A DNA stretch of 64,000 nt from Citrus sinensis (taxonomy: Eukaryota; Streptophyta; Magnoliopsida; Sapindales; Rutaceae): contig NC_068557.1 of the NCBI RefSeq assembly GCF_022201045.2, positions 32,651,501 to 32,715,500 on the forward strand, written 5' to 3'. The position numbers and the translations under genes are program-made. The notes beneath the pieces are model-generated. The model was not told the origin of the DNA and searched no databases. It was given only the letters and a program-made list of their open reading frames with translations. Below are positions 1-12,488 of this stretch, in pieces; the first letter of the stretch is position 1; every line of letters begins with the position of its first letter.

Positions 1-51
1 CTTTTTTTTTTATTTTTGGTCAAGAATATATTTGTCACTTTACATCGACTT

Positions 52-99
<48 letters not shown>

Positions 100-1837
100 A
101 ATACTACTTGTAGAAGAAATACTACTTCCTGTTTAATTTCTGCTTCTTTTCAATCCATAAGAGTGGGGGAGGAAAAACATATATTTGGTTTCTAGTCAGA
201 GGCCGGTAAATAGTATGTTATCTCTGTAGTTATCCAATATTCCAAGTACTAGCATAGTTTATGATGATATACATTACCTATCCAGTGGTATATATATCTA
301 AAAGATAAGGCTCACATGCAAATGCAATGCAAGAATCGATCCGAGTGACTAGTTGATCTCTACTTGTTTTATCATTTTGGCAAATTCAAAGTTGCAGCTT
401 AATTTGCTTTTGTTATAGTGACTTTTAAATGATGAAAATAAAGAGAGTCAACACTCGCTCTCGACTCACCAATGTAGAATCTCGGGTCCCTCCACCAAAT
501 GGAAAAAAAAAAAAAATGATCGGTTTCTAATCCTCCATCTGCCTCAATGTTTCCAATCTTTCTAACTTCTTCGCTCTGCCTTAGGACCCACCACTTGCTC
601 ATAACACAGGAGTGAATTCCTTTCTTTTTAATTCTTGTGTGCATCAAAAGTTCTAACGCTTGATAGAAAAATTCTTTAAAAAAAAGAAAAAAAAAAGGAT
701 TTAATGGAGCATATATGTATGTATATATTTCTGTCAAAGAACGATTGGATTTTTTTTTTTTTTTTTAACCAAAATAGAAAAGAAACAAACTCTAACCTCT
801 GCTTATTATACAAAGTCTTCCGTATATTATAATAATGCTATTACAAAACTTTAGTTCGTAAAAGGTATGTTGTGATGTCGTGCAATCGAGTTCCCAGGTT
901 TCTTATGTTAAATTGGTAATTAAATCTCGTTAAATAAACAAATATTTAAAAGGAGAATTAACTTTCATCGTAAGTGATATTTTGTAACTAGGTTAATGCT
1001 TTCATCACTGTATACAAGTAAGTAAAATGTCAACTTCGATAAATTAACAATCTTGATTAAATAATAAAATCTTTTAATTTCGCTAGTGTACTAAATTAAT
1101 AAATTCACTAAATGTATAAGATAATAATTATTTTGAATCATTTGGGCCCAACGTAAATATTAATTAATAATTTATTAAATAAAAATTAATAATGAATAAA
1201 TTATAAAATTCATAACACTAAGCAATTTCTTTTTTTCTTACATCTTCAATTATTTGAATTCAACTCTTAACAAAATATACATGTAAATATGTTTATTTTT
1301 TTTCTTTTTCCTAAATTGAACTCAAACTCATCCTTAATATCAAATGTTTGCACAATAATGATACATACGTACATGATTATACAAATCGAATGAAGAAAGA
1401 AAAATAAATTGTGTAATTACAAGTTTCCTAATGGAGCTATACTACGATGGATACATAGCTACTGGAAGATATACTGTTGACTCAAAACAACACCATTTGT
1501 GCTCTTTTATAAGTAAATATATACGTGTACCAACAAAACTCTTTTTAATTTTTTTTTTAAAAACTTAAATTAAATTAATAAACATTAATTTATCAATAAA
1601 TTAATAAAAAACTTAAATTAATAAATTATTAATTTATTGATAAATAAATAACTTAGTTAAAATAATACTTTTTTAATTCCAACAATATTATTATTATTAT
1701 TATTATTTTGAGATTTTACTGCATATGATACGATTGAAAAATGAATCTGGAAATGCTAAATTAATATTATATCTAATCAATTCATAATGGACAATTTATT
1801 TAATTATCAATGGAGACAGCAAGTTACCACATTAGCA

Positions 1838-2345
1838 TGGTCGCCACGTGGATCCCATTATCCTTGGCTCTTCCAAAGAGGACATGAGAAATACACGAGT
1901 TTTGGTCCTACCTGGTAATCCGGACAGGGTAGTGGAACCTCTACAGTCCTACGTGGACGAGTCGAGGTGGATCCCACAGTCAGAAAGCACATGTGAAGCC
2001 AAGGTGTCTTTTGTTCAAACCAAGAAGCAAGTGTGTCAGTCGCGGCTGAGCATGTGATTTTCCCACGCGTTGGAAAGGGAGCACTTTACACCAATAAGCA
2101 GCCATTACCACTTTTCCAATATTTCCTCCAAAAACACTTCGTTTTACCAATTAACCCTTCCTCTTAATTCGGATTAGAGTGACGAATTTGCCATTTAATT
2201 ACCAAAAACAGTCCCGAGACAATCAATGATTATTGACAGATGTCCAAATTTGATGTCATCAGAATGTCAGGCAGCAGCAAGCAACTAGCCAGTTAATTAG
2301 AAGACAATCCAATATTGTTTAAACTCTAATCACACGTGGTTGATT
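1838..2345. promoter_or_regulatory. Cluster of ACGT-core (G-box-like) motifs
   Basis: Several ACGT-core sites lie close together: CCACGTGG near 1841, TACGTGG near 1950, an ACGCG core near 2065 and CACACGTGG near 2330. G-boxes are bound by bHLH and bZIP factors, and iron-homeostasis bHLH proteins act on OPT3-type genes in Arabidopsis. The distance from the OPT3-like leader (about 1.3-1.6 kb) makes the link to that gene an inference. Confidence 0.3.
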
Positions 2346-2532
2346 TAGGAGTTAGTTCACACACTCAACTCAAATGATTAACACATTATAATTAACGAGT
2401 ATGTTTTGTTTTTTTCTTTTGAATATTAAGATATAATTAACCATACTGATGTAACTAAAAACAATTATGATAAGTATTTTTTTCAAATTGAATTTCAAAT
2501 AATACAAAAACTAATTTTTTTTAATCATTGAG

Positions 2533-2592
2533 TTAGTACTGAAAATAAATCTTTATAAATGATTAGTACTGAAAATAAATCTTTATAAATGA
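2533..2592. repeat. Perfect 30-bp tandem duplication
   Basis: Two identical or nearly identical 30-bp units lie head to tail, each beginning TTAGTACTGAAAATAAATCT. No coding or regulatory role is visible. It looks like a recent local duplication in AT-rich DNA. Confidence 0.85.
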
Positions 2593-2857
2593 TATAAATA
2601 TTTTTTTGGTCAATTCATATTATTTTATGTCAATCAATTTAAACGATATCAAAGTCCCGTTGGAATAAGCTACTCAATATGACAAATTATTTAACCTATA
2701 TATCAAATTGAATATTATTATAATTGCTTGTTGAGTGGAATGTGGATTAGCTAGAGCTTTGTAATTTTAATTTGTAGTGAGTGTTTCCTCAAGATAACAC
2801 AGTCGAGATAATACCTACATGATTCATGAATATATTTATATATATACTCATTCTCTA

Positions 2858-3097
2858 TTGAGGATGTACACTAAAATATTAAAAAAATGTAATTTGTTTA
2901 TCTGTTAGTAACATCCTCGCTTTATTAAAATGATAATGTTATCACTAGAAAATTATTATTATATAGTTGTATTTTAGTGAGGATGTTAAAGTGAATATGC
3001 ATACTAAAATACAAAAAAAATACATATTTAAATATATCAGAGACGATATTTTATTTATTTATTAGTAGGATCCTCACTCTGTTAAAATAATGATGTC
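2858..3097. repeat. Diverged ~110-bp repeat pair with inner inverted GAGGATGT motifs
   Basis: Two diverged copies (about 2858-2950 and 2977-3097) share an order of motifs: a GAGGATGT-like start, an ACTAAAATA core, and an end resembling ATCCTC followed by TTAAAATRATG. The start and end motifs of each unit are roughly inverted, as in a small MITE or solo terminal repeat. The family is unknown to me. Confidence 0.4.
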
Positions 3098-3461
3098 TTT
3101 TCTCTCCCTATTTATATATATAACTGGTTAATTCAATCATTTAGAAAGAAAGGTTGTTATCAAGAATCAAGATAGACAGACAAATTAACGAGACTAGTAT
3201 CAACTAACATGCGAGCATTTTCCATATGAGGGCATTATTGTGATCACTGAAGTCCACACTTTATCAGCCGTCACAGAACTCCATAGACGGATCAATAGGT
3301 AAACTCAGTTGACAAGGCAGATCAAAAGGTCAAGAAACATTGCCAAATTCGTAAAATAAATAAAAATTAAAGGGCATCGTCGTCCTAAAAAATCAACCTC
3401 ATTTCACACGCACGCACGCACGTATGTATTAGCATGTATGTATGTGGGTGTGTTGTGTGTG

Positions 3462-3469
3462 TATATATA
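3462..3469 (+). promoter_or_regulatory. Probable TATA box of the OPT3-like gene
   Basis: TATATATA lies 161 bases upstream of the start codon, in a sharply defined context. The usual ~30 bp spacing would put transcription start near 3495 and give a leader of about 135 nt. Inference from position and motif only. Confidence 0.5.
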
Positions 3470-3531
3470 CAGCCTGGTAAGTAACCACACACTTATCAAG
3501 CGAATTAGCGAAGTACTAAACATTCTCACAC

Positions 3532-3537
3532 ATGTGA
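3532..3537 (+). promoter_or_regulatory. Minimal AUG-stop uORF in the OPT3-like leader
   Basis: ATGTGA lies in the predicted leader, 98 nt before the main start codon. A start codon followed directly by a stop can stall ribosomes. In plants AUG-UAA elements are known to give nutrient-dependent control (NIP5;1, boron). Whether AUG-UGA here does anything is untested, and its presence in the mRNA depends on the inferred start of transcription. Confidence 0.4.
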
Positions 3538-3629
3538 AAGTGTACTTACAGGTGACTTATTGTCTTAAAGATAAGAAACTGTAGTTGTTATTATTTTCTC
3601 AGCAGTATTCTCTGGAGTGTTGAGAAACA

Positions 3630-5732
3630 ATGGCAACCAAGACTCAGACAGAAAGTAGTGAAAATCCAAACGGAGACTCAACAGAAGAGAGATGCCCGAT
3701 TGAAGAAGTTGCCTTGATTGTGCCTGAAACTGACGATCCAACGATGCCAGTGATGACTTTTCGTGCATGGTTTCTTGGGTTAACTTCATGCACGTTGCTC
3801 ATCTTTCTCAACACATTCTTCACATTCCGTACGCAGCCGCTCACAATTTCAGCAATCCTTATGCAAATTGCTGTGCTTCCAATTGGCAAGTTCATGGCCA
3901 GGATTCTTCCCAACAAGGAGTTTCAGGTTCTTGGTTGGAGGTTTAGCCTGAATCCTGGACCGTTTAACATTAAAGAGCATGTGATCATCACCATCTTTGC
4001 TAACTGTGGGGTGTCTTTTGGTGGGGGTGATGCCTACTCCATTGGTGCCATAACTGTTATGAAAGCTTATTATAAGCAAAGCTTGAATTTTCTTTGTGGG
4101 CTACTTATAGTCTTGACTACTCAGGTTATTTTTAAAAAAATTAACTCTAATTATTTGCAACTTTGATTTATTATTGTTATTTTTTTTTTCGGTGGGAAAA
4201 ATAATGTGACTTTTGGTGGTGTATAAATATATATACACAGATATTGGGATATGGATGGGCTGGGATGCTGAGGAGGTACCTGGTTGATCCTGTGGAGATG
4301 TGGTGGCCTTCAAATCTTGCTCAGGTTTCTCTATTCAGGTCTGTGTGCCTTTCACATTTTCTTTCTGTTTGGGTAATTTTCTAAATTATTATTTCTGTTT
4401 GGTTCACGGGAAAATGTTAGAAAGGAAAGCAAGAAAGAGATTGAACTTTTGGAACATTAGATTTTCCACGAGTGGGACCCGAAACTACAAAATTGAATTA
4501 GTTGAGTCTTCAATTTTTTGTGGGGTTAAAGCTACATTGAAAATGCCAAATAATTTTATTCTCCTTGGTTTTTAATTTCTAAATAAGCTCACTTTCTTTA
4601 TTTGTTCGTGGTTGTGACTTTAGAATTTTTACATGTCTATATTCCTAGAAGATCATTGGTAAAGGTAGAAAGAATTGGGTAAAAGTAATTGAACAAATAT
4701 AATTAGCTTCTTGACTTCTTGTTTTGCATTCCACTGAGAATAATTCATATTCACCCATGCAAATAACTTTGTTGTTACAGAGCACTTCATGAAAAGGAAT
4801 CGAAAAGCAAAGGATTAACGCGGATGCAATTTTTCCTAATTGTATTGGCAGCAAGCTTTGCTTATTATTCACTTCCTGGCTACCTGTTCCCGATCTTGAC
4901 ATTCTTCTCATGGGTTTGCTGGGCATGGCCTCACAGTATAACAGCACAGCAAATTGGTTCCGGTTATCATGGACTTGGTATTGGTGCATTTACACTTGAC
5001 TGGGCTGGGATTTCAGCTTACCATGGCAGTCCCCTCGTGACACCGTGGACATCTATTCTTAATGTAGGGATTGGCTTTGTTATGTTCATCTACATAATTG
5101 TCCCTCTGTGTTACTGGAAGTTCGACACTTTTGATGCTCGAAAGTTCCCAATATTCTCTAATCAGCTGTTCACTTCTAGTGGGCACAAATATGATACCAC
5201 CAAGATCTTGACACCACAGTATGATCTAAATATTCCTGCTTATAACAGTTATGGGAAGCTCTACCTTAGCCCCCTGTTTGCCTTGTCAATTGGATCAGGA
5301 TTTGCAAGATTTACATCCACCCTCACTCATGTGGCTCTTTTTCATGGAAGGTAGGTTTCTTTGTTGCTCCCTTGTAAGCACTTTGTGGTAAAATTCCTGA
5401 TCAATGAAATTAAATTGATTTCTATTGTGTAGTGCCATACTGGAGCAAAGCAGGTCGGCAATGAAGAATATGAAATTGGATGTCCATGCAAGACTGATGA
5501 AAAGTTACAAACAAGTGCCTCAATGGTGGTTCTATGTACTGTTACTGGGAAGTATTGGCCTTTCTCTATTGATGTCTTTTGTATGGAAAGATGAAGTGCA
5601 ACTGCAATGGTGGGGAATGCTCTTTGCTTTTGCTTTGGCTTGGATTGTTACCCTTCCCATTGGGGTCATTCAAGCAACTACCAACCAGGTAACAAACCAA
5701 ATCTTATCATTTTATCTTTTTTTTTTTGGGTT

Positions 5733-5781
<49 letters not shown>

Positions 5782-6718
5782 AGCTGAAACAACGAAAGAT
5801 TAACATGTTAATGTTCTTGTGTTGACTTTGCAGCAACCTGGATATGACATCATAGCACAATTCATGATTGGGTATGTTCTACCAGGAAAACCAATTGCAA
5901 ATCTGCTTTTCAAGATTTACGGACGAATCAGTACCATCCATGCTCTATCTTTCTTATCTGACCTTAAACTTGGGCACTACATGAAAATTCCTCCACGGTG
6001 CATGTACACTGCTCAGGTTCTTGTAGCTCAAAAATCTTGCATCTTCTTGGTTTTGCTAACTTATCGACAAAAAGAATAATTTTGCTTTCTCTTTTCTCAG
6101 CTGGTTGGTACTATAGTGTCTGGTGTGGTGAACCTTGGAGTGGCATGGTGGATGTTGGAGAGCATTGAGAACATTTGTGACGTCGAATCACTTCATCCCG
6201 ACAGCCAATGGACTTGCCCCAAGTACAGAGTAACATTTGATGCTTCAGTAATATGGGGTCTGATTGGACCAAGACGGTTGTTTGGTCCTGGAGGAATGTA
6301 CCGTAATTTGGTATGGCTATTCCTCGTAGGAGCCGTCTTGCCAGTTCCTGTTTGGGTACTGAGCAAAGTGTTCCCTGAAAAGAAATGGATTCCTTTGATA
6401 AACATTCCCGTTATATCCTATGGCTTTGCCGGAATGCCACCAGCAACTCCCACCAACATAGCAAGCTGGCTTATCACCGGAATGATCTTCAACTACTTTG
6501 TGTTCCGATACCACAAGCGTTGGTGGCAGAAGTATAACTATGTTCTGTCAGCAGCTCTGGATGCTGGAACAGCTTTCATGGGTGTTCTGTTGTTCTTTGC
6601 TTTGCAAAATAATGACATAAATTTGAAGTGGTGGGGCACCCATGTTGATCACTGTCCTTTGGCTACATGTCCAACTGCACCAGGAATTGCAGTTGAAGGA
6701 TGCCCTGTTTTTAAGTAG
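3630..6718 (+). CDS. OPT3: Oligopeptide transporter family protein, OPT3-type
   Basis: Six coding exons: 3630-4124, 4241-4338, 4781-5350, 5433-5688, 5834-6016 and 6101-6718. All junctions are GT-AG and in phase, giving 739 residues, the usual length for this family. The protein matches what I remember of Arabidopsis OPT3 along its whole length, from ERCPVEEVALVVPETDD-like through SLNPGPFN (NPG motif, about residues 108-110) and KIPPR (524-528) to the Cys-rich C-terminal tail ending CPVF-K. OPT3 is a plasma-membrane protein with many membrane helices. It loads iron (and copper) into phloem and is needed for shoot-to-root iron signalling and seed development. The segment after exon 3 (near residues 388-402) is the least conserved against Arabidopsis, with Trp residues replaced. 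Intron 4 carries a GTA microsatellite. Its neighbour on the opposite strand is the SnRK1 beta-2 gene, as in Arabidopsis. Confidence 0.95.
5733..5780. repeat. (GTA)16 microsatellite in OPT3-like intron 4
   Basis: About 16 perfect GTA units follow a T-rich tract within the 145-nt intron between exons 4 and 5. In other frames it gives spurious poly-Val and poly-Thr open frames. It is probably polymorphic in length. Confidence 0.95.
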
Positions 6719-7824
6719 TCATGTATGCAGCAATTGAAGGTTAAAAATATTGAGCAGTTGTAAGGGAAACAATGTTGGGTAGGCTAAGTCATTTAAGCCT
6801 TTGCTACGCTATTTTGTACATATTTACTTTTACTGCTGTTTGAAGAGAAGGTGATAGCCTACTTTGTAAGATTGATGGCGGAAGTTTGCTACCATAAGTG
6901 GTACCTTCTAGTAGCTAACAGTATAAATAAAAATCTTAGTCCTGTTTCTTATTCAATTATGTGCTGGTTTGCATAAGAAATCCACATCCTTTTGTATGAA
7001 GATTGGGAGAACGAACGTAGAATTATTTTAAGGAAGCCCTTATAAGTTTGTCCTGTGACCTAAAGTGACTGTCAGCTTGAGACAAAAGACTAAGGTGCCT
7101 ACTTATCTGAGAAACAATACAGGAACACTGACATTTGGATTAAAAAAAAAATTGACAAAATGCTTACAAAGTTAACTGTAACACCGCATGATCTTATTTG
7201 AAAATGACAAAATAATCAATTAACACCATACAGTATTTTTCCAATGAGGGAAAATGAGGAAGATGAAGAGAAATCAAGTCATTAAACTCCATCTACAATC
7301 GGGGTAGTGTATTCCCACGCTATCATTATTTTCTTTGTTTCGTTTCCTCTGGACCATTAATCATTGGAAGAGAACTATAACTTTGATTCTCAAATCTTCC
7401 CTGTAACTCCTATAAATTTCACCTCAAACCTAACAAATATCGATTGCTAAACAAGACAGCTGCAATATCATGTTAACCTACAGTTATGGGAATGCCAAGG
7501 CAGCTATGAATCGAGGGGCTACAGTCCAAAATCCTAGGACTGTATTATTACCTACATATAGAGATTAAAATTTTGGCAATATTTCTCAACCATATGATGA
7601 CTCCTCACTACTTTTGAATCAGTTGTATAATTTCTTGCGCAAGACAATAAAAGATTGTAAAAAGAACAAATAAAGAAATTGTTGGATCATGGCCATCAAA
7701 TATTTGCATTACTTTTTAAGTTCCTTGCTACTTTATCCATTCTCATAGCACCTACCTCTCCATAATTATATTAACTACATATAGGGATTGAAGACTATAA
7801 AGTCATCGTAGGTATAGTATACTA
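6719..7824. other. Convergent 3' regions of the OPT3-like and SnRK1 beta-2 genes
   Basis: No gene is seen. The first ~220 bases probably hold the 3' UTR of the OPT3-like gene, with AATAAA-like signals near 6926. The part near 7824 would hold the 3' UTR of the minus-strand gene. The middle is plain AT-rich DNA. Confidence 0.6.
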
Positions 7825-10079
7825 TCACCTCTGCATAGACTTATAGAGCACCACCGTCACATATTTGGCTAAAAATCGATGTGTTGAACCAAGTGCCACC
7901 ACAGACGGGCCACTTTTCCCTTTTTGCATATAGAGATGGTTAAGGACCACATGTTGAGGTCTTGACAAAGGAGGAGGAATTTCCATGTATGATGCAGGCA
8001 CATTGAGCAGTGTCATTTGAAGGTGTGGAGGAACCAATGGCGGTTCCTTTGCAAAATCCTCAGCAGTCAGTTGCAAGTTGTTGTAGCTCGTCTCTGGAGA
8101 CTGAGGAGGCTCAAAACTAGATATGCTTTCAAGGTCATCTGGAACATATTCCTACACAATATATCAACAAGATGACTACTGAGATCTGTGTTGTCAAGCA
8201 ACAACTCTTACTTTTTGCTACATGCCTGACAAATTGTGTTTGTCTACCATAACCTATCAGACCTTTGCTCAAATCACAGAAGCTGAAAACTTCCGATCAA
8301 AATATCACCAGAAGAAGGTATTCGCTTCCAATACTAGAGTATATAGAAGAAAACTCAAAAAATCATAAATGAAAACTTCCATGCACTTTACTCCAAAAAA
8401 AAAGAAAGGAAAAAAATCATAACCATAACACTTGGGAGTGTTTGTAGATCGTCATGTTGAAAGTATTGCAAGAGCAAGGTAAAAAGGAAAGTAGGAAAAG
8501 CAAGTGTGGCTGTGGCAGTCGAGAGAACTAAACAGTTTATGCTTGATATATGAATCCAGCTAGAATTATATTTCTAAAACTTTCAGCGTATCTTCGTTGT
8601 TGAGAGCTCTGTAGAGATAGGTTTGTAAATTCTTTCATTTTAGCTTAAGAAGTTTTGATACCCATGAGAATTCAAATATGCGAATTCAAATAACACCAGT
8701 AGCTGCATTCAAATCCTAAAAGAGAATGACATGTTACTGCAACTATGAAACATGCATACTTATAAAGGGGAATAAAAGTAATATTTACCTGCAAGTCTAA
8801 GATGTTGTAAACATTGCCATCATCATCTTGGGTCGAAGGCAAGTCTGGGGCGTACTTCCATAGTCCATCAACAAGAAATCTATACTGATAAACACCTGAT
8901 GGCAGTACTTTCATAATAGTGAAGTCTTTCCCTGATCTCTGCAAGGCAATTCTAGTCAACAGCACAAAAGGTTATAAGTATGACACTTTGATGTAAGTTC
9001 ATAATGGATGAACAAAGAATGAAATGAATTTCTTTAAAATAATATACAGAAAGCATAAATTTCTTCACCTTGTTTTCCAGTTATCCCATGATCCCTCAAC
9101 TGCTACTTCACAGCCATCGTGGCTCCAGGTGATCATTGTTGGAATTCCTACCCCGTCACCCATGTCCTCATAACCAGAAGAAGTTTGCATCCAGGACAGA
9201 TTAGGAATTTGCATCTCATCAGGTCTTTGCAATGGAACCACTGGGACCTGGAATTAGTTACAGAAACAAGCCAAGCATCAACATGAGCATACATTCTCCT
9301 TAGCACTCCAGCTAGCAAGCATGTTCTTTCTTACATTCAGAAAAATCAAAAGTTCAGAACTTTCTTCCAAATTGACACAAAAAGGCCTCGTTTCATATCA
9401 TATGAGCCTCTGACCATCACGATACATAGTGATCACGCACCAGTTCATAGATCCAAACCCAAATTGACAGCCTCGGTAATGTTAATAACACAAAGTAACC
9501 AGTGAAGAAAAGGTTCCTCTGACTCAGGCTGTTGGGCATAAAAAATTCTTAGGAAATCTACCAGAAATTAGATCAAACAACAGTTGAGCATAACAAGAAA
9601 TAAAAGTGGCAGCACAAAGCACAAACAGTATCAAATTTGATAGCGTCTCGGGAATTCTAAAACAGGGGATTCAATAGAACTCCTCAAACAAACTGATACC
9701 GGTAGAAAATATATATATATATATATATATAGATCATAAAATACCCGTTCCAATAACCGTCAATCAAATACACATGACAATACAAACTTGATCATAAAGC
9801 CAGCATAAGAAATCTAAATCCTTTCAACCGAAGGAAAAAAACAAATACCCGTTCCAATTAAAACATTAAAAAGAGATAGTAATGTGAATTTGAGAAAAAA
9901 CAAACCTGAGGAGTGAACATGAGAGGAGAGTGAGTGGCTCTAGGGCTGTGAGGAGGTGATTGACCCATCAATCCATCTGGCACAATTATGCCCTCTTCTT
10001 GAACACTATTGTTACTTTCTCCTTCTTCAACCCCAGATGGACTATTACTTCCATCTTCTCTTGCATTCACATTCCCCAT
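7825..10079 (-). CDS. AKINB2: SnRK1 (AMPK/SNF1-type) kinase regulatory subunit beta-2
   Basis: Four exons on the minus strand: 10079-9906, 9247-9069, 8951-8789 and 8151-7825, all in phase, giving 280 residues (the Arabidopsis protein is about 289). It starts MGNVNARE, an N-myristoylation signal (Gly2) that targets beta subunits to the plasma membrane. Next comes a Ser/Pro-rich stretch ([11 protein letters not shown]), then a carbohydrate-binding-like module (CBM48/AMPK beta glycogen-binding, about residues 100-172, with VEGSWDNW). The C-terminal ASC domain (about 195-280, with [20 protein letters not shown]) binds the alpha and gamma subunits of the energy-sensing kinase. The N-terminus and the [19 protein letters not shown] stretch fit AKINbeta2 better than beta1. 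It is convergent with the OPT3-like gene. Confidence 0.95.
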
Positions 10080-10412
10080 TTTTATTATTTCTAAATTAAT
10101 TGAACCAAATTATTTATAATAAAAAAAAAAACAATTGTAATATCTCCCTATCACTCCCTCATGATTCAATTAAAATCAATATCAGTTTAATTGAGGAAAA
10201 GAAAAGAAAAGAAGTATATATAGATGGCAAAAACGAAAGTGAAATGTAAATTATTAGAGTAATACTATTAATAAACTCCAGTGAATTTGGAAGATCGAAT
10301 GGTGGCCCAAATCCAATGAATGAGATTGAGATGTTGGATGCATCTATCTATCTATCTATCTATCGTGTATCTTCGTTGGGGGTTAAGTGGAGGGCGAGTT
10401 GACGCTGTGCAG

Positions 10413-10443
<31 letters not shown>

Positions 10444-10579
10444 GTCTGTGTATTGTCACGTCATTCTTTGACACAGTCTTTTCCCTTACTCTCTCAGCTT
10501 TGCCCTTTCTTTTCCTTCTTCCCGTGCTTCAAGTTTTTATGCAAAAGGGGAACATAAATAATTATCATATTTATTATTA

Positions 10580-10691
10580 GGATCCCTCTAAGTTACATGT
10601 ATATATCTTACAATCCTCTCACATGAATAGTATCTATATACTATTCATGTGAGAGGGATGTAAGGTACATGCATGTAACTTAGCATTACCC
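10580..10691. mobile_element. Hairpin MITE with TTATTATTA flanks
   Basis: A 112-bp element is almost wholly an inverted repeat. Two arms of about 46 bp match at all but about five positions around a central ATACTAT-type loop (arm core CCTCTCACATGAATAGTAT). TTATTATTA borders it on both sides (10571-10579 and 10692-10700), consistent with a TTA-type target duplication (PIF/Harbinger-like Tourist MITE), though the target is itself low complexity. Transcribed, it would fold into a long hairpin. Confidence 0.7.
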
Positions 10692-10766
10692 TTATTATTA
10701 ATATTAATAATATATAACTCTTCCCACGTCATCAATTTTCATGCTTAGTTTTTCACAATAAGAATG

Positions 10767-10802
<36 letters not shown>

Positions 10803-11315
10803 GGACATGCATTATGATCATATGAAGATGCACCTCTATGTTTCAAAGCATTATTCGTATTTCATATGATAATGTGTGATTGCTCTGTATTTATTGGTAT
10901 GTTCTATAAACTAAACACAAATTGCACTGCACATGTTCATGACATATTTTATAAAATTGACATCATATCCATCCATCTAAATATTCTTGAAATTGAGTAT
11001 ATGCATTTGAGAATAATGATCGCAAGGATAATACTTACTGAAAGTGAATTCAAAAATTTGAGCCTCAACTAAACGTGATATAATACTTAGGATATTGTAA
11101 ATTATCATATGTTAAGTGATTATTTATTTTACCATTTTATATATATGTGATGAATTATACGAGAGTTGCCGTGTTTGCGTATAGATAGCATACATCAATT
11201 GACATATATCAAAATTTTGAAGATAAAAAATGGGTAGGAACGTTAGTGTTAAAGCTTTTTTTTTTTTTTTTAATTCAAAAGACCCATATGAACCTCTTAA
11301 TATCAAGATAATTAA

Positions 11316-11728
11316 TAAGAGTAAACTCTTTAATACCCCTCAAAATTTCTCATAAAGTTCCCCTTTAATTGAAATTATTTAAATAACTTAATATAAATTA
11401 ACGCATTATTTTGTTTTGAATGAAAATTCAATTAAACACCTATATAAGTTATTATTTTGACAAACTTTTTACATCCATCTAGTTTCAAAATTATATTTAT
11501 ATTTTAAATTTTAATTAATTTTTTTAAAAAAATTATAAGAATTTAGAATTATAAAAATAGAAATTATATAATAAGATAACTTTTTTAGATATTTTTAATG
11601 TTTTAAACTTTTTATACAATTTAAATTTTATGAAAAGATAGTTAATTTTAATTTATGAATTTATACTTTATCAATTTTCTGAGAGTATTTTAAGAAATAA
11701 ATTTAAGGGGCGTTAAAAGCTCTACTTA
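11316..11728. mobile_element. Candidate MITE with imperfect inverted ends
   Basis: The left end (CTTTAATACCCCTCAAAATTT) and the reverse complement of the right end (CTTTTAACGCCCCTTAAATTT) are similar over roughly 40 bases, and the interior is AT-only. I could not fix a target-site duplication. The family is unknown. Confidence 0.4.
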
Positions 11729-11829
11729 GTTGAACGCAGAAGAAGCCCAGTTTTGAGGCCCAGTAGATTAAAAACGATCCACGTGACATTGCTGTACTTT
11801 GAATGACGAGGCATCCGAGTCATCGAACT

Positions 11830-12477
11830 CTTTTTCTCTGCGGCAATTAAGCAAACAGGTAGCAGAAACCGTTGCATTTGCATAGGTGAGTTCCCACTTT
11901 CCTCGTAAGCCGCCAGATGCTTTCTAAGTTGCCATTGTTTGTTTTTTTTTTTTTTGGTTTCTTCTGATCTGTTTTCTTTGTATTTATTTGATTTCTGGGA
12001 ATGAAATTTTAATATCGTATTAGCCTATAAATATAAATATAGGCGCTAAATTGAATAAATAATATGAGTCCTAAAGATTATAACTTTGAATATGTATGTA
12101 ATGCTAATGTAATGCAAACGCCATTACTAATAATTCTCTGTACATTGTCGTGTCATGCCATGTCATGTCAAGCTTTCCGGTACTACTCGTGTTGTTCTTT
12201 TTTAATCCAAGAATTTTCCTGGAAGTTTCCTTGGTTGGTGTTGGTGGAATATATATAAATCAATATTGCTGTCCATATATGGCATGCCATTTTGAAACTT
12301 CTCTAGGATTTTCAATACTTGTCTTACAATTATGCATTCTCTATACTATGGAGGGTTTGAACTCATCTGTAAATTCAACGGTTGGTGTTTTTCCTCTGAT
12401 TGTTGTTTTCTATTATCTTGATATGGTTTGCACATGTGCCTGTAATCTAAGTCTTCTGTGGTTTGATTTGATTTCAG
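11830..12477 (+). other. 5' UTR exon and leader intron of the mtACP gene
   Basis: A short, less AT-rich stretch ends CATAG|GTGAGT at 11885/11886, and an acceptor TTTCAG ends at 12477, just 11 bases before the start codon. This implies a non-coding first exon and a ~590-nt leader intron, a common arrangement in plant housekeeping genes. The first exon's start is not determined. Confidence 0.55.
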
Positions 12478-12488
12478 CTACTCTGAAT

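Larger units (their letters stand above)
1..3460. other. Upstream intergenic region, no gene seen
   Basis: AT-rich non-coding DNA upstream of the OPT3-like gene. It holds a TA/GA/GACA simple-repeat stretch near 53-98, an A/T-rich tract at 1000-1800 and an island of more balanced composition at about 1835-2060. That island contains a 69-codon open frame (1848-2057), but I see no domain and no codon signature, so I do not call it a gene. Two short duplications in 2.5-3.1 kb are listed separately. Confidence 0.6.
10080..11830. other. Divergent promoter region between SnRK1 beta-2 and mtACP genes
   Basis: No gene is seen. It holds a TCTA repeat (10343-10363), AT repeats (about 10421-10443 and 10771-10799) and a hairpin MITE (listed separately). 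From 11.3 to 11.73 kb an AT-rich stretch has weakly inverted ends and may be another MITE. Confidence 0.6.

Noticed and set aside
1848-2057. 69-codon open frame in a less AT-rich island
   Set aside because: No recognisable domain; it overlaps a cluster of ACGT motifs and is better read as regulatory DNA.
5607-5860. Poly-Val and poly-Thr open frames on both strands
   Set aside because: They come entirely from the GTA microsatellite in an intron of the OPT3-like gene.
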